From positions 1 to 12,245 of the forward strand of contig CAWUIO010000156.1 of NCBI GenBank assembly GCA_963922455.1: a DNA stretch of 12,245 nucleotides, written 5' to 3'. The notes below the pieces were generated by a model that was given only the letters and a program-made list of their open reading frames with translations, made no database searches and was not told where the DNA came from. The translations under genes and the position numbers were made by a program. Shown here in pieces: positions 1 through 7,331 of this stretch (position 1 is the first letter of the stretch; each line of letters opens with the position of its first letter). Source of the stretch: CAWUIO01 sp963922455 (GTDB lineage Bacteria; Bacteroidota; Bacteroidia; Cytophagales; Microscillaceae).

Positions 1-276
1 TTAATTTTCTCACATATGATAGTAAAAATGGCTTAATTGGGCGACTTGGAGAAAGAAAGAGGAGCAGAGAAGCAAACGCCAATACTGCGTTTTATTGTAA
101 AACTGTTTTTTATTATTTATTGGGTTTGGCTGAGGGATAGAGCGGCCTGTTTGAGCCCGTGGAGGTCTGTGGGGAGCAGGCGAGTAGCGAAAGCCCGACC
201 CCGGCCCGCCCAACTCCACAAATTGGCTCGGATGGACCTTGGCCGGGGGCAGCCCCAATATTTCATCAGAAGAATT
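1..276. other. Intergenic region downstream of hutG
   Basis: I see no gene here. The GC-rich structured repeat copy A occupies 128-254, with flanking complementary bases out to 119-259. The left 118 bases are AT-rich and show no promoter, RNA gene or conserved motif that I recognise. Short open frames cross the repeat on both strands, but they have no convincing start context and their composition simply follows the repeat, so I do not call them genes. No T-tract terminator follows hutG; the repeat is the only strong secondary structure after that operon. Confidence 0.7.
128..254 (-). repeat. Structured intergenic repeat, copy A
   Basis: This 127-nt GC-rich element shares three exact blocks with copy D near the right edge: 128-156 (29 nt), 180-205 (26 nt) and 242-255 (14 nt). 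Its outer stem pairs GGCTG (128-132) with CAGCC (250-254), and flanking ATTGG (119-123) can pair with CCAAT (255-259). The inner 8-bp stem pairs CCCCGGCC (199-206) with GGCCGGGG (241-248) around a 34-nt loop unrelated to those of the other copies. A smaller possible hairpin is CTGT/GCAG around 167-179. Strand is given as the direction in which the element starts GGGGCT. Read that way it begins 20 nt after the hutG stop codon. No T-tract follows, so an ordinary intrinsic terminator is unlikely. It could be a mobile palindrome or a transcribed RNA structure. Confidence 0.85.
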
Positions 277-1257
277 TTATAGTTGATGGACAATCTGATC
301 AATAAGCCGGGCCGCTAGTTTGGCTGTGTGTTGATCTATATCCAATTTGGGATTAAGCTCAGCCAAATCACAAGAAATGACTTTGCGGGATTGGAAAAGA
401 TAAGAAAGCACCTGGAATACAAAAGAAGGGTTGAAGCCCATGGGAGAGGGCGCACTCACCCCCGGCGCATAGGCAGAGGAAAACCCATCTAGATCAATGC
501 TAAGGTAAATCCAGTCATTTCGTTCAATAAAGGGATCCAAAAATTGCGTTATTTTAGTGTGTGGCCATTGCTCACAATCAAAGTTACTAAGGTGCTGAAC
601 CTTATATTTTTGAGCTATTTCAAAGAGTTCAGGGCTATTGGCAGGGCTTTGTATACCCAGCACAAGATATTCTACATCGTGGGGATGCTCTTGCAGGATT
701 TGCCAGAAGGGTGTACCCGAATTGGGTAATTTTTCAACCGGGCGCAAATCAAAATGGGCATCAAAATTGAGTATTCCCAGCTTTGCTTTCCGAGTGGCTC
801 GAGCAGCTCGGAATAGGCCGTGGAAATGCCCATAAGCAATATCATGCCCTCCACCCATCAAGATAGGAAAGGCCTGGTTACGAATTAGTTGTGAGACTAC
901 ATCGGCCAGGGCGTGTTGGCTGGCCTCCATATCTCCATCCTGACACGTAATATCGCCTAAGTCTAAAATATTTTTACCCGCGTGATGAAAAGCCAGTTTG
1001 GCCAGGTTATTCCGTATGACTTCGGGGCCATGAACAGCTCCTACCCTACCCAAATTACGCCGGACGCCTTCATCGCAAGCGTAACCGAGCAGGGTAATAT
1101 CGGGTTTGGGAAGGCTGGGTAACCCTAATTTTAAGTCAACCAACTGTATGGCTTGATGCCAATATTGCGCCTCTAAACCGGGCCGGCTGGCCCTACCCGA
1201 CCAGTTTGCAATTTCGCCCGCTTGATATCGGAAACTATCCAATTGTATGGTATTCAT
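277..1257 (-). CDS. hutG: Formimidoylglutamase (N-formimino-L-glutamate hydrolase)
   Basis: This is the last enzyme of the histidine-utilisation pathway. It hydrolyses N-formimino-L-glutamate to L-glutamate and formamide in the cytoplasm. The 326-residue product belongs to the arginase/agmatinase ureohydrolase family and carries the manganese-binding motifs in order: GGGHD at about 135-139, NFDAHFD at about 164-170 and SIDLD at about 253-257. The last is followed by SSAYAPGVSAPSP instead of the DPxxAPG of arginases, and an ELNP motif lies near residue 300. The ATG at 1257 lies 8 nt after the hutI stop, so it is the promoter-distal gene of the hut operon. Its presence implies the direct formamide-releasing route; no hutF or formiminotransferase gene lies in this window. 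Within the ureohydrolases the hut context makes arginase or agmatinase unlikely. Confidence 0.93.
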   Translation of the reverse strand: MNTIQLDSFRYQAGEIANWSGRASRPGLEAQYWHQAIQLVDLKLGLPSLPKPDITLLGYACDEGVRRNLGRVGAVHGPEVIRNNLAKLAFHHAGKNILDLGDITCQDGDMEASQHALADVVSQLIRNQAFPILMGGGHDIAYGHFHGLFRAARATRKAKLGILNFDAHFDLRPVEKLPNSGTPFWQILQEHPHDVEYLVLGIQSPANSPELFEIAQKYKVQHLSNFDCEQWPHTKITQFLDPFIERNDWIYLSIDLDGFSSAYAPGVSAPSPMGFNPSFVFQVLSYLFQSRKVISCDLAELNPKLDIDQHTAKLAARLIDQIVHQL

Positions 1258-1265
1258 AAGCGATT

Positions 1266-2501
1266 CTAAACTCTTTGCCCGTTTAAATATACGTGCTGAA
1301 TCAGATGAGAGCCAAATGCATAGGGCAAGACTCCATAGGAATTTATGGCTTGGGTAAGAAGTAGGTTGGCTTTCTTTCCCCGCGTGATGGAGCCGAGTGT
1401 TTTCTCTTGTCCCATGGCGTAGGCTCCATTTAAGGTAGCAGCGTTGATGGCTTCTTCGGGACTCATGTTCATTTGGATACAGGCCGTTGAGACTACAAAA
1501 TTCATATTGCCCGAGGGAGCCGAGCCTGGGTTGTAATCACTCGCTAGGGCCAGGGGCAATCCGGCATCGATGAGGGTACGCGCAGGGGTGTAAGGAATGC
1601 CCAAAAAGAAGGAACAAGCAGGTAATGCTACGGGCATGGTTTTTCTTCCTTTGAGTGCCCGAATGTCTTCTTCACGCAGTACTTCTAAGTGGTCTACACT
1701 TAGGGCTTGGTATTGTAGGCCGACTTGCACTCCTCCAATCGCCGAAAATTGGTTTACGTGAATTTTGGGAATTAAACCGTATGCTTTCCCAGCTTCCAAG
1801 ACTTTTGCCGTGTCTTCGGGGCTGAAATAACCGGTTTCGCAAAAAACATCGATATAATCGGCCAGGTTTTCTTCGGCAATCCGGGGCAGGGCTTCTTCTA
1901 GCATGCCTTGCAAAAAAGCTGCTTTATCTTCTTTATACGCGGCCGGAAGGGCATGCGCCGCCAAAAAGGTCGACTTAATAGGAATAGGATAATTTTCCTT
2001 CAATCGCCGGATAACCCGGAGCATTTTAAGCTCGGCCTCCACACTTAGTCCGTAGCCCGATTTGATCTCGAGGGCTCCGGTGCCCAATCGAATTACTTCT
2101 TCGAGTCTTCCTTTACTCTGCTCATAGAGTTCATCTTCGGAGATGGCTTGGAGGGTTTTGGCTGAATTGAGTATTCCGCCACCCTTTTGAGCTATTTCCT
2201 CATAGCTTAAACCTTGGATCCTTTGAACGAACTCCCTTTCACGATTCCCGGCATACACAAGATGGGTGTGGGAATCACACCAGGCGGGAAGTATCATCTG
2301 ACCAGTAACATCCTGTATGTCGGCACCGGGGGCGGCGGGGCATTGGTCCATAGGCCCATAATCGACAATTATCCCGTCTTCAATCAGTAAAAAGGCCTCT
2401 TGGAGGCTAGGGAGGTGTTTCATTGCCTCTCCAGCTACCCAAGCGAGGGGCTCTTCTCGAACTTGTAAGAGCTCTTTAATATTCACAAATAAAAGTTTCA
2501 T
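1266..2501 (-). CDS. hutI: Imidazolonepropionase
   Basis: It hydrolyses 4-imidazolone-5-propanoate to N-formimino-L-glutamate, the third step of histidine breakdown, in the cytoplasm. The 411-residue product is a full-length metal-dependent amidohydrolase. It has the metal-binding HTH motif in CDSHTHLVYAG (His78, His80), KSGYG at about 147-151, AAH (His183), HVNQFSAIGG (His248), VDHLE (about 269-273) and SDYNPGSAPSGN with the likely catalytic or metal-binding Asp322. These are hallmarks of HutI rather than a generic dihydroorotase-like protein. The ATG at 2501 overlaps the hutU stop in an ATGA quartet (2498-2501), so translation is probably coupled to hutU. The TAG stop is 8 nt before hutG. 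Length and motif order are normal for the family. Confidence 0.96.
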   Translation of the reverse strand: MKLLFVNIKELLQVREEPLAWVAGEAMKHLPSLQEAFLLIEDGIIVDYGPMDQCPAAPGADIQDVTGQMILPAWCDSHTHLVYAGNREREFVQRIQGLSYEEIAQKGGGILNSAKTLQAISEDELYEQSKGRLEEVIRLGTGALEIKSGYGLSVEAELKMLRVIRRLKENYPIPIKSTFLAAHALPAAYKEDKAAFLQGMLEEALPRIAEENLADYIDVFCETGYFSPEDTAKVLEAGKAYGLIPKIHVNQFSAIGGVQVGLQYQALSVDHLEVLREEDIRALKGRKTMPVALPACSFFLGIPYTPARTLIDAGLPLALASDYNPGSAPSGNMNFVVSTACIQMNMSPEEAINAATLNGAYAMGQEKTLGSITRGKKANLLLTQAINSYGVLPYAFGSHLIQHVYLNGQRV

Positions 2502-4498
2502 GAAAATAAGCCTTGAATTAATTGATCATCAACCCTATGTGGCAAGGTAACATGTAATTGTGGACTTCGCTCCATCTCTCTTTGAATGGCGAAGCGTGCT
2601 CCGGGATTACGGGCCCAAGATCGCCGGGCAATGCCATTATTTACATCATAGAAGAGCATACGGGTGAGGCGCTCCTCTGCCTCGGCGGAGCCATCCAAAA
2701 GCAACCCGAAACCACCGTTGATTACTTCTCCCCAACCTACTCCCCCTCCATTGTGGATGGAGACCCAGGTAGCCCCCCTGAAGCTGTCACCAATTACATT
2801 ATGTATGGCCATATCGGCGGTAAAACGACTGCCATCATAAATATTGGAGGTTTCTCGGTAGGGGGAGTCGGTGCCACTCACATCGTGGTGGTCACGCCCT
2901 AAAACTAGGGGGCCAATTTCGCCTTGGGCTATTGCTTGGTTAAAAGCTGTGGCAATTTTCATCCTGCCTTCGGCGTCGGCATATAGGATACGGGCCTGAG
3001 ACCCTACAACCAATTTATTCTCCTGGGCATCCCGAATCCACGTGATATTATCTTGCATTTGTTGGGAGATTTCCTGGGGAGAAGCTTCCATGATACGTTC
3101 TAGTACCTGCTGGGCAATTTGATCAGTTTTTTTCAAGTCCTCGGCTTTTCCCGAAGTACAGACCCATCGAAAGGGACCAAAACCATAGTCAAAACACATA
3201 GGCCCCAAGATATCTTGGACATAGGATGGGTATTTAAAATCATGGCCATTCTCAGCCATCACGTCTGCCCCGGCCCGTGAAGCTTCTAAAAGAAAGGCAT
3301 TCCCGTAGTCAAAAAAGTAGGTACCTCTGGCGGTGTGTTGGTTTATAGCATCGGCCTGTCGGCAAAGGGATGCTTGAACCTTAAGCTTGAAAAGCTCAGG
3401 CTTGTCTTTGATCATTTCTGTAGACTCCTCATAAGACAGTCCGGCAGGATAATACCCCCCTGTCCAAGGAATATGCAAAGAGGTTTGGTCGGACGCTATG
3501 TGAATAAAAATATCTTCCTCTAAAAAGCGCTCCCATACCTCTACCACATTACCCAAGTAGGCAATGGATACCGCTTCTCCATCTGTCTGGGCTTCTTTTA
3601 CGCGGGCAATCAAGGAGTCTAGATCTTCCACAAGAACATCTACCCAACCTTGCTCATGGCGCTTGCGGGCTGCTTGGGGATTTACCTCTGCGCAAACCGT
3701 GATACACCCCGCTATTTTTCCTGCCTTGGGCTGGGCGCCACTCATACCGCCCAGCCCAGCGGTAAGAAATATCTTCCCTTGGGGGGACTCTTCTGGCCCT
3801 AATATTTTACGAAAAGCATTCATTACGGTAATGGTCGTTCCGTGTACAATCCCTTGAGGGCCGATGTACATATAGGAGCCAGCCGTCATTTGTCCGTACT
3901 GGGTTACTCCCAGGGCATTGTATTTTTCCCAATCATCAGGTTTGGAGTAATTAGGAATCATCATCCCGTTGCTGACTACTACCCGGGGGGCTTCGGGGGA
4001 GGAAGGAAACAGCCCCATTGGATGTCCTGAATACATATGCAAAGTCTGCTCAAGGGTCATCTCGGACAAGTATTGCATGGTGAGCAGGTATTGGGCCCAA
4101 TTTTGAAAGACGGCACCATTGCCTCCGTAGGTAATGAGCTCTTCGGGGTGCTGGGCCACGGCAGGATCTAAATTATTTTGGACCATGAGCATAATCGCCG
4201 CCGCCGCTTGGCATTGGGCAGGGTATTCTGCTAAAGGGCGGGCATAAATGGCATAATTAGGCTTAAAGCGGTGCATATAAATTCGTCCGTACTCTTTAAG
4301 TTCCTGGGCAAACTCGGGGGCTAGTTCGGGATGCCATTCTTTGGGAAAATACCGTAGGGCATTACGCAGGGCCAATTCTTTTTCTTCGGGGCTTAACATA
4401 TCTTTTCGCTTAGGGGCCCGGTTCACTCCCCTGTCCAATACTCGGGGCGGGGGAAGTTCGGCCGGAATCCCTTGCCTGATTTGTTCTTGAAAAGTCAT
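2498..4498 (-). CDS. hutU: Urocanate hydratase (urocanase), long form
   Basis: It converts urocanate and water to 4-imidazolone-5-propanoate, using tightly bound NAD+ as an electrophile. The product is 666 residues, about 110 longer than the classical Pseudomonas/Bacillus enzymes (about 555) and close to the long type found in animals and many Bacteroidota. Visible family signatures are ITYGGNGAVFQNW (about 122-134), the NAD-binding glycine-rich TAGLGGMSGAQ (about 246-256) and GPMCFDYGFGPFRWV (about 432-446). Cys435 in the last is my candidate for the active-site cysteine. The C-terminal part contains NVIGDSFRGATWVSIHNGGG and GVGWGEVINGGFG, also typical. The ATG at 4498 starts one nucleotide after the hutH stop, and the TGA overlaps the hutI start. 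Its place in an intact hut operon supports the call. Confidence 0.96.
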   Translation of the reverse strand: MTFQEQIRQGIPAELPPPRVLDRGVNRAPKRKDMLSPEEKELALRNALRYFPKEWHPELAPEFAQELKEYGRIYMHRFKPNYAIYARPLAEYPAQCQAAAAIMLMVQNNLDPAVAQHPEELITYGGNGAVFQNWAQYLLTMQYLSEMTLEQTLHMYSGHPMGLFPSSPEAPRVVVSNGMMIPNYSKPDDWEKYNALGVTQYGQMTAGSYMYIGPQGIVHGTTITVMNAFRKILGPEESPQGKIFLTAGLGGMSGAQPKAGKIAGCITVCAEVNPQAARKRHEQGWVDVLVEDLDSLIARVKEAQTDGEAVSIAYLGNVVEVWERFLEEDIFIHIASDQTSLHIPWTGGYYPAGLSYEESTEMIKDKPELFKLKVQASLCRQADAINQHTARGTYFFDYGNAFLLEASRAGADVMAENGHDFKYPSYVQDILGPMCFDYGFGPFRWVCTSGKAEDLKKTDQIAQQVLERIMEASPQEISQQMQDNITWIRDAQENKLVVGSQARILYADAEGRMKIATAFNQAIAQGEIGPLVLGRDHHDVSGTDSPYRETSNIYDGSRFTADMAIHNVIGDSFRGATWVSIHNGGGVGWGEVINGGFGLLLDGSAEAEERLTRMLFYDVNNGIARRSWARNPGARFAIQREMERSPQLHVTLPHRVDDQLIQGLFS

Positions 4499-4499
4499 A

Positions 4500-5999
4500 C
4501 TATTGGGGTTTTACAATAAAGCTTCGTTTTTGAACCAAGTGGAGCATGGCTTGGATATCCTCTTTTAGTAGTCTATCTTCTTCTAATTTGGCCACGTGCC
4601 GACGGATGAGCGCAAAATTTTCTTCTAAGATTGCAGCAAAGCGCAAAGGTCTTCTAAATTCCATGGCCTGGGCGGCATACATCAACTCTATGGCTAGGAT
4701 TTTCTCTAAATTACCCAGGATTTGGTTGAATTTCCTTCCAGATATGCTGCCCATCGATACGTGGTCTTCTTGGCCTAAAGAGGTAGGAATGCTATCGGCC
4801 GAAGGGGGAAAACACAAGGATTTGTTTTCGGTCACCAAAGCGGCCGTTGTATACTGAGGGATCATATAGCCGGAATTCAAGCCACCTTTTTGGGTCAGGA
4901 GGCGGGGCAAGCCGTATTTCCCTTCTAAAAGTAAATAACAGCGTCTATCGGAGATGTTCCCTAGCTCAGCCGCCGCTATGGAAGCATAATCTAAGGCCAT
5001 GGCCAAAGGCTGCCCATGAAAATTCCCACCCGAAATAGCTTCGGTTTCGGATAAGATGATGGGGTTATCCGTAACAGAATTCATTTCTATCTCGGTAAGC
5101 TCCTTTAAGTGCTCAAAGGCATTGCGGGAAGCACCATGCACTTGGGGAATACAACGAATAGAATAAGGGTCTTGCACGCGCTGGCAATCTGCGTGGGATT
5201 TTAAATTTTCTGAGCCCTCCAGCATACTCCGTATGCGTTGAGCCACATAGATGGTTCCTTTAAAGGGCCGAAGATTGTGTAAAGCAGCTCGAAAAGGGGC
5301 CGAACTTCCTTGGAGGCCCTCCAAACTCATTGCTCCCGCCAGATCTGCGAGATGTAAGAGGTAATCCATTTTTTCTAAGCCTTGCATAGCGTACGCCAGG
5401 ATAAACTGGGTACCATTGATCAAGGCTAGGCCTTCTTTTGCTTCTAAGCGCACAGGGGCTAAACCATGGGTTTTTAAAACCTCCCGGGCCGGTACGATCT
5501 CTTCTCCCACCCAAAACTCTCCTTCTCCCAAAAGCGGTAGAAACAAATGGGAAAGGGGGGCCAAATCTCCCGATGCCCCAACCGAGCCCTGTTCGGGAAC
5601 CACCGGGATCAGGTCCTGATCTATACAATATAAAATGCGCTCAATGACCTCCAAGCGGATCCCCGAAAAGCCCTGGCATAAGGCCTGTACTTTGGTGATC
5701 ATCATCATTTTGGCCAAGCTTTGCGCGATTGGCTGGCCCAAGCCCACAGCGTGGGTGAGCAGTAAGTTTTCTTGCAAAAGGCACGTTTCTTCCGGGGAGA
5801 TTTGGGTATCGCATAAGGGACCAAAACCGGTATTTACGCCATAGATCGCTAGCTCAGATTGGGCCATGCGTTCTACTTTGTATCGGCAAGCCTGTACCTG
5901 TTGCTTGGCTTCATCTCCCAGGATACCTTGCCGCTTTCCTTCGGCAATTTCCCAAGCCAGTTCTAAGCTTAAAGCTTCTATCCCGTAGTAAAATTTCAT
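4500..5999 (-). CDS. hutH: Histidine ammonia-lyase (histidase)
   Basis: It eliminates ammonia non-oxidatively from L-histidine to give trans-urocanate, the committed first step of histidine degradation. The 499-residue product contains the Ala142-Ser143-Gly144 triad, in GSVGASGDLAPLSH, which cyclises by itself into the MIO electrophile. It also has Tyr53 in AIYGVNTGFGPL. Both positions match the numbering of the Pseudomonas putida enzyme, which supports the start at 5999. Other family motifs are ALINGTQF, SVTDNPI, SGGNFHGQP and QEDHVSMGS. This is the first gene of the minus-strand hut operon; its TAG stop is one base from the hutU ATG. A candidate promoter lies directly upstream (6020-6050). 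A tyrosine or phenylalanine ammonia-lyase is excluded mainly by the complete hut context. Confidence 0.96.
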   Translation of the reverse strand: MKFYYGIEALSLELAWEIAEGKRQGILGDEAKQQVQACRYKVERMAQSELAIYGVNTGFGPLCDTQISPEETCLLQENLLLTHAVGLGQPIAQSLAKMMMITKVQALCQGFSGIRLEVIERILYCIDQDLIPVVPEQGSVGASGDLAPLSHLFLPLLGEGEFWVGEEIVPAREVLKTHGLAPVRLEAKEGLALINGTQFILAYAMQGLEKMDYLLHLADLAGAMSLEGLQGSSAPFRAALHNLRPFKGTIYVAQRIRSMLEGSENLKSHADCQRVQDPYSIRCIPQVHGASRNAFEHLKELTEIEMNSVTDNPIILSETEAISGGNFHGQPLAMALDYASIAAAELGNISDRRCYLLLEGKYGLPRLLTQKGGLNSGYMIPQYTTAALVTENKSLCFPPSADSIPTSLGQEDHVSMGSISGRKFNQILGNLEKILAIELMYAAQAMEFRRPLRFAAILEENFALIRRHVAKLEEDRLLKEDIQAMLHLVQKRSFIVKPQ

Positions 6000-6008
6000 T
6001 ATTTAAAG

Positions 6009-6039
6009 TTTAATTATAACAAAATTACCCTTAGTTTTG
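6009..6039 (+). promoter_or_regulatory. Candidate promoter of the LysR-type regulator
   Basis: On the plus strand, TTTA (6009-6012) and TAGTTTTG (6032-6039), separated by 19 nt, resemble the -33/-7 elements of Bacteroidota. The -7 element matches TAnnTTTG fully and the -33 element matches three of four bases. It overlaps the oppositely directed hut promoter, so one bound regulator could affect both directions. The leader to the ATG at 6081 would be about 35 nt. Confidence 0.33.
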
Positions 6040-6050
6040 ATGCCTAACAA
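6020..6050 (-). promoter_or_regulatory. Candidate hut operon promoter (Bacteroidota type)
   Basis: On the minus strand, TTG (6050-6048) is followed after 20 nt by TAATTTTG (6027-6020). This fits the Bacteroidota sigma-ABfr pattern of a TTTG-like -33 element and a TAnnTTTG -7 element. Transcription would begin around 6013-6015, leaving a leader of roughly 15 nt before the hutH ATG at 5999. The match is by eye. Confidence 0.45.
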
Positions 6051-6080
6051 GACTATTTTATTCAATAATTGATACCTATA

Positions 6081-6959
6081 ATGCATCAATATGAATTAAG
6101 ACATATCCGTTATTTTTTGGCAGTAGCCGAGGAATTACATTTTCGTAAGGCTGCCGAGAAGCTTTATATTTCCCAACCGGGTTTGAGTAGGCAAATCAAG
6201 GAATTGGAAGAACGTTTAGGAGTTCGTCTTTTGGAAAGACATAGCCGAAAAGTGAGCCTTACCCGAGCCGGAAGTTTCCTATACCAGGAATTCAGCATGC
6301 ACCTCAAACGCTTGGAGCATGCTATCCACCAAGCCCAACTCCTGGAAAAGGGCCTTTTAGGCGAATTACGCATTGCTTATGTAGGCTCGGCCATGCAAGA
6401 GATCATCCCTAAGCTCCTTTTGTCATTCCGTGAAAAACATCCCGATGTGCGATTTGATTTGAAGGAAATGGATAATCCCAAGCAAATTGAAGGCTTACAA
6501 GCCTACTATTTGGATATGGGTTTTGTGCGTTGGGACCGCTTCCCGAGGGGTTTGAAGGCTTACCCTGTACTAGAAGAGCCATTCTGCTTGGTTTTGCCCC
6601 ACTCCCACCCCATCGGGCACGAAAACTTTGAAAGCCTGAGGCAATTTGAACATGTTTACTTTATCTTATTTGACCCTAAGTATAGCCCTCCGTATTACGA
6701 AAAAGTCATGCAAATCTTTGATGAAAGTGGGTTTACCCCCAAGGTGAGCCACAGTACCATTCATTCTCGATCAATCTACAAATTGGTAGAAAATAACTTT
6801 GGGGTTTCAATAGTTCCCCGATCTTTGCAATCAGAATTGCCAGGGGTGAAGTTTATTGAACTGAATAATATAAGCCAACGCACCACTTTATGGGCTGTTT
6901 GGAAGGAAAGTCATCGCAACCCCATTTTAAACCATTTTATAAAGGAAATAGAATCCTAA
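6081..6959 (+). CDS. LysR-family transcriptional regulator, probable hut regulator
   Basis: A 292-residue LysR-type regulator. The N-terminal winged helix-turn-helix is unmistakable: ELRHIRYFLAVAEE, then FRKAAEKLYISQPGLSRQIK (about 21-40) and ELEERLGVRLLER. A dimerisation helix follows at about 70-92, then a periplasmic-binding-like effector domain starting GELRIAYVGS. The frame also opens at a TTG (6069), but I chose the ATG at 6081 because it places ELRHIRYF at the usual distance from the N-terminus. The gene is divergent from hutH with an 81-bp shared control region, which suggests it responds to histidine or urocanate and controls the hut genes. The better-known hut regulators are HutC (GntR family) and HutP, so this would be a different control scheme. 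The effector cannot be read from sequence. Confidence 0.9.
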   Translation: MHQYELRHIRYFLAVAEELHFRKAAEKLYISQPGLSRQIKELEERLGVRLLERHSRKVSLTRAGSFLYQEFSMHLKRLEHAIHQAQLLEKGLLGELRIAYVGSAMQEIIPKLLLSFREKHPDVRFDLKEMDNPKQIEGLQAYYLDMGFVRWDRFPRGLKAYPVLEEPFCLVLPHSHPIGHENFESLRQFEHVYFILFDPKYSPPYYEKVMQIFDESGFTPKVSHSTIHSRSIYKLVENNFGVSIVPRSLQSELPGVKFIELNNISQRTTLWAVWKESHRNPILNHFIKEIES

Positions 6960-6974
6960 AACCCTATAATCAGG

Positions 6975-7104
6975 GGCTTGCCCGCGCTAGAAGTTTAGCT
7001 CAAAATTAGCCCTAATAGGCCGCGCGGGCCGGGCTAGGCTGCCGAGCCGGCTTACCCGCAAACCAGCGGCGGTCTCGGCCCTCTCGGGCGCCTATCCCTA
7101 AGCC
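6975..7104 (+). repeat. Structured intergenic repeat, copy B (variant stems)
   Basis: This 130-nt GC-rich element begins 13 nt after the regulator stop, counting from GGGG at 6973. It is the same architecture as copies A and D with different stem sequences. The outer stem is GGCTT (6975-6979) with AAGCC (7100-7104). The inner stem is GCCCGCGC (6980-6987) with GCGCGGGC (7022-7029), enclosing a 34-nt loop. CGGGCT follows the inner stem as in the other copies, and the distal end ATCCCTAAGCC matches the ATCCCTCAGCC of A and D. Additional internal pairing is possible: GGCT/AGCC at 7037-7048, or GCCGAG (7041-7046) with CTCGGC (7074-7079). It ends 20 nt before the start codon of the small membrane protein, so it could also sit in that gene's 5' leader. 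Confidence 0.75.
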
Positions 7105-7117
7105 AGAGAAAAAAGTG

Positions 7118-7122
7118 AGGAG
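7118..7122 (+). promoter_or_regulatory. Shine-Dalgarno site AGGAG
   Basis: AGGAG ends two bases before the ATG at 7125, so the spacing is short. It is one of very few purine-rich ribosome-binding sites in the window, where most genes lack one. It supports translation of the small membrane protein and fixes its start. Confidence 0.5.
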
Positions 7123-7124
7123 AA

Positions 7125-7316
7125 ATGAGTAGGCTAGCCTTAAAAATAAGTACCTTGGTTTTGGCCAGCTTAGCCTTTTTGGTTTTTCTAGGACAATTCT
7201 TCAATCTCTGGGATGGCAAACAAGCCCCACTCGCTATGCCAAGGGTCATGCTCTTGTATCTGCTTAATGTCTATTTAGGAATCCTCTTACGTGCCGATAA
7301 TGTGGATACCCTCTAG
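7125..7316 (+). CDS. Small two-helix membrane protein, function unknown
   Basis: I do not recognise this 63-residue protein. It has two hydrophobic segments, about residues 5-27 (LALKISTLVLASLAFLVFLG) and 37-55 (around MLLYLLNVYLGILL). A short polar loop NLWDGKQAPLAMPR links them, and the tail ADNVDTL is acidic. That pattern indicates a hairpin in the inner membrane. An AGGAG site precedes the ATG, and the stop lies 15 nt before the next start, so it is probably co-transcribed with the flavodoxin-fold oxidoreductase. The GC-rich repeat copy B lies directly upstream. It could be a subunit or anchor for a redox protein, but nothing in the sequence shows that. The good start signal and hydrophobic pattern argue that it is real. 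Confidence 0.6.
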   Translation: MSRLALKISTLVLASLAFLVFLGQFFNLWDGKQAPLAMPRVMLLYLLNVYLGILLRADNVDTL

Positions 7317-7331
7317 CCTTAAATGTGAACC

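Larger units (their letters stand above)
6000..6080. promoter_or_regulatory. Divergent hutH / LysR control region with dyad
   Basis: These 81 bases separate the two start codons. They contain a candidate promoter facing each way and, at 6011-6027, a perfect inverted repeat TAATT-N7-AATTA. The right arm of the repeat overlaps the -7 element of the hut promoter. LysR-type regulators commonly bind short AT-rich dyads (T-N11-A type) in the intergenic region shared with their divergent target, so the dyad is a reasonable operator candidate. The region is AT-rich, however, and short dyads of this kind arise by chance. That the regulator controls hut is inferred from position alone. Confidence 0.45.

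Noticed and set aside
128..254. Copies of the structured repeat as ordinary rho-independent terminators
   Set aside because: The stems are strong, but no T-tract follows in either orientation; the distal flanks are A-rich. A different mode of 3'-end function remains possible.
37..282. Open reading frames across repeat copy A on both strands (61-82 codons)
   Set aside because: They run through a non-coding structured repeat, overlap each other on opposite strands, lack ribosome-binding or family signals, and the matching region of copy D does not keep the same protein.
2558..4030. Plus-strand open frames inside hutU
   Set aside because: They lie antisense to a full-length, strongly conserved urocanate hydratase; composition explains them.
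5260..5628. 122-codon minus-strand frame inside hutH
   Set aside because: It is an alternative frame of hutH with repetitive Gly/Arg/Pro content and no recognisable domain, and the hutH frame contains the MIO motif here.
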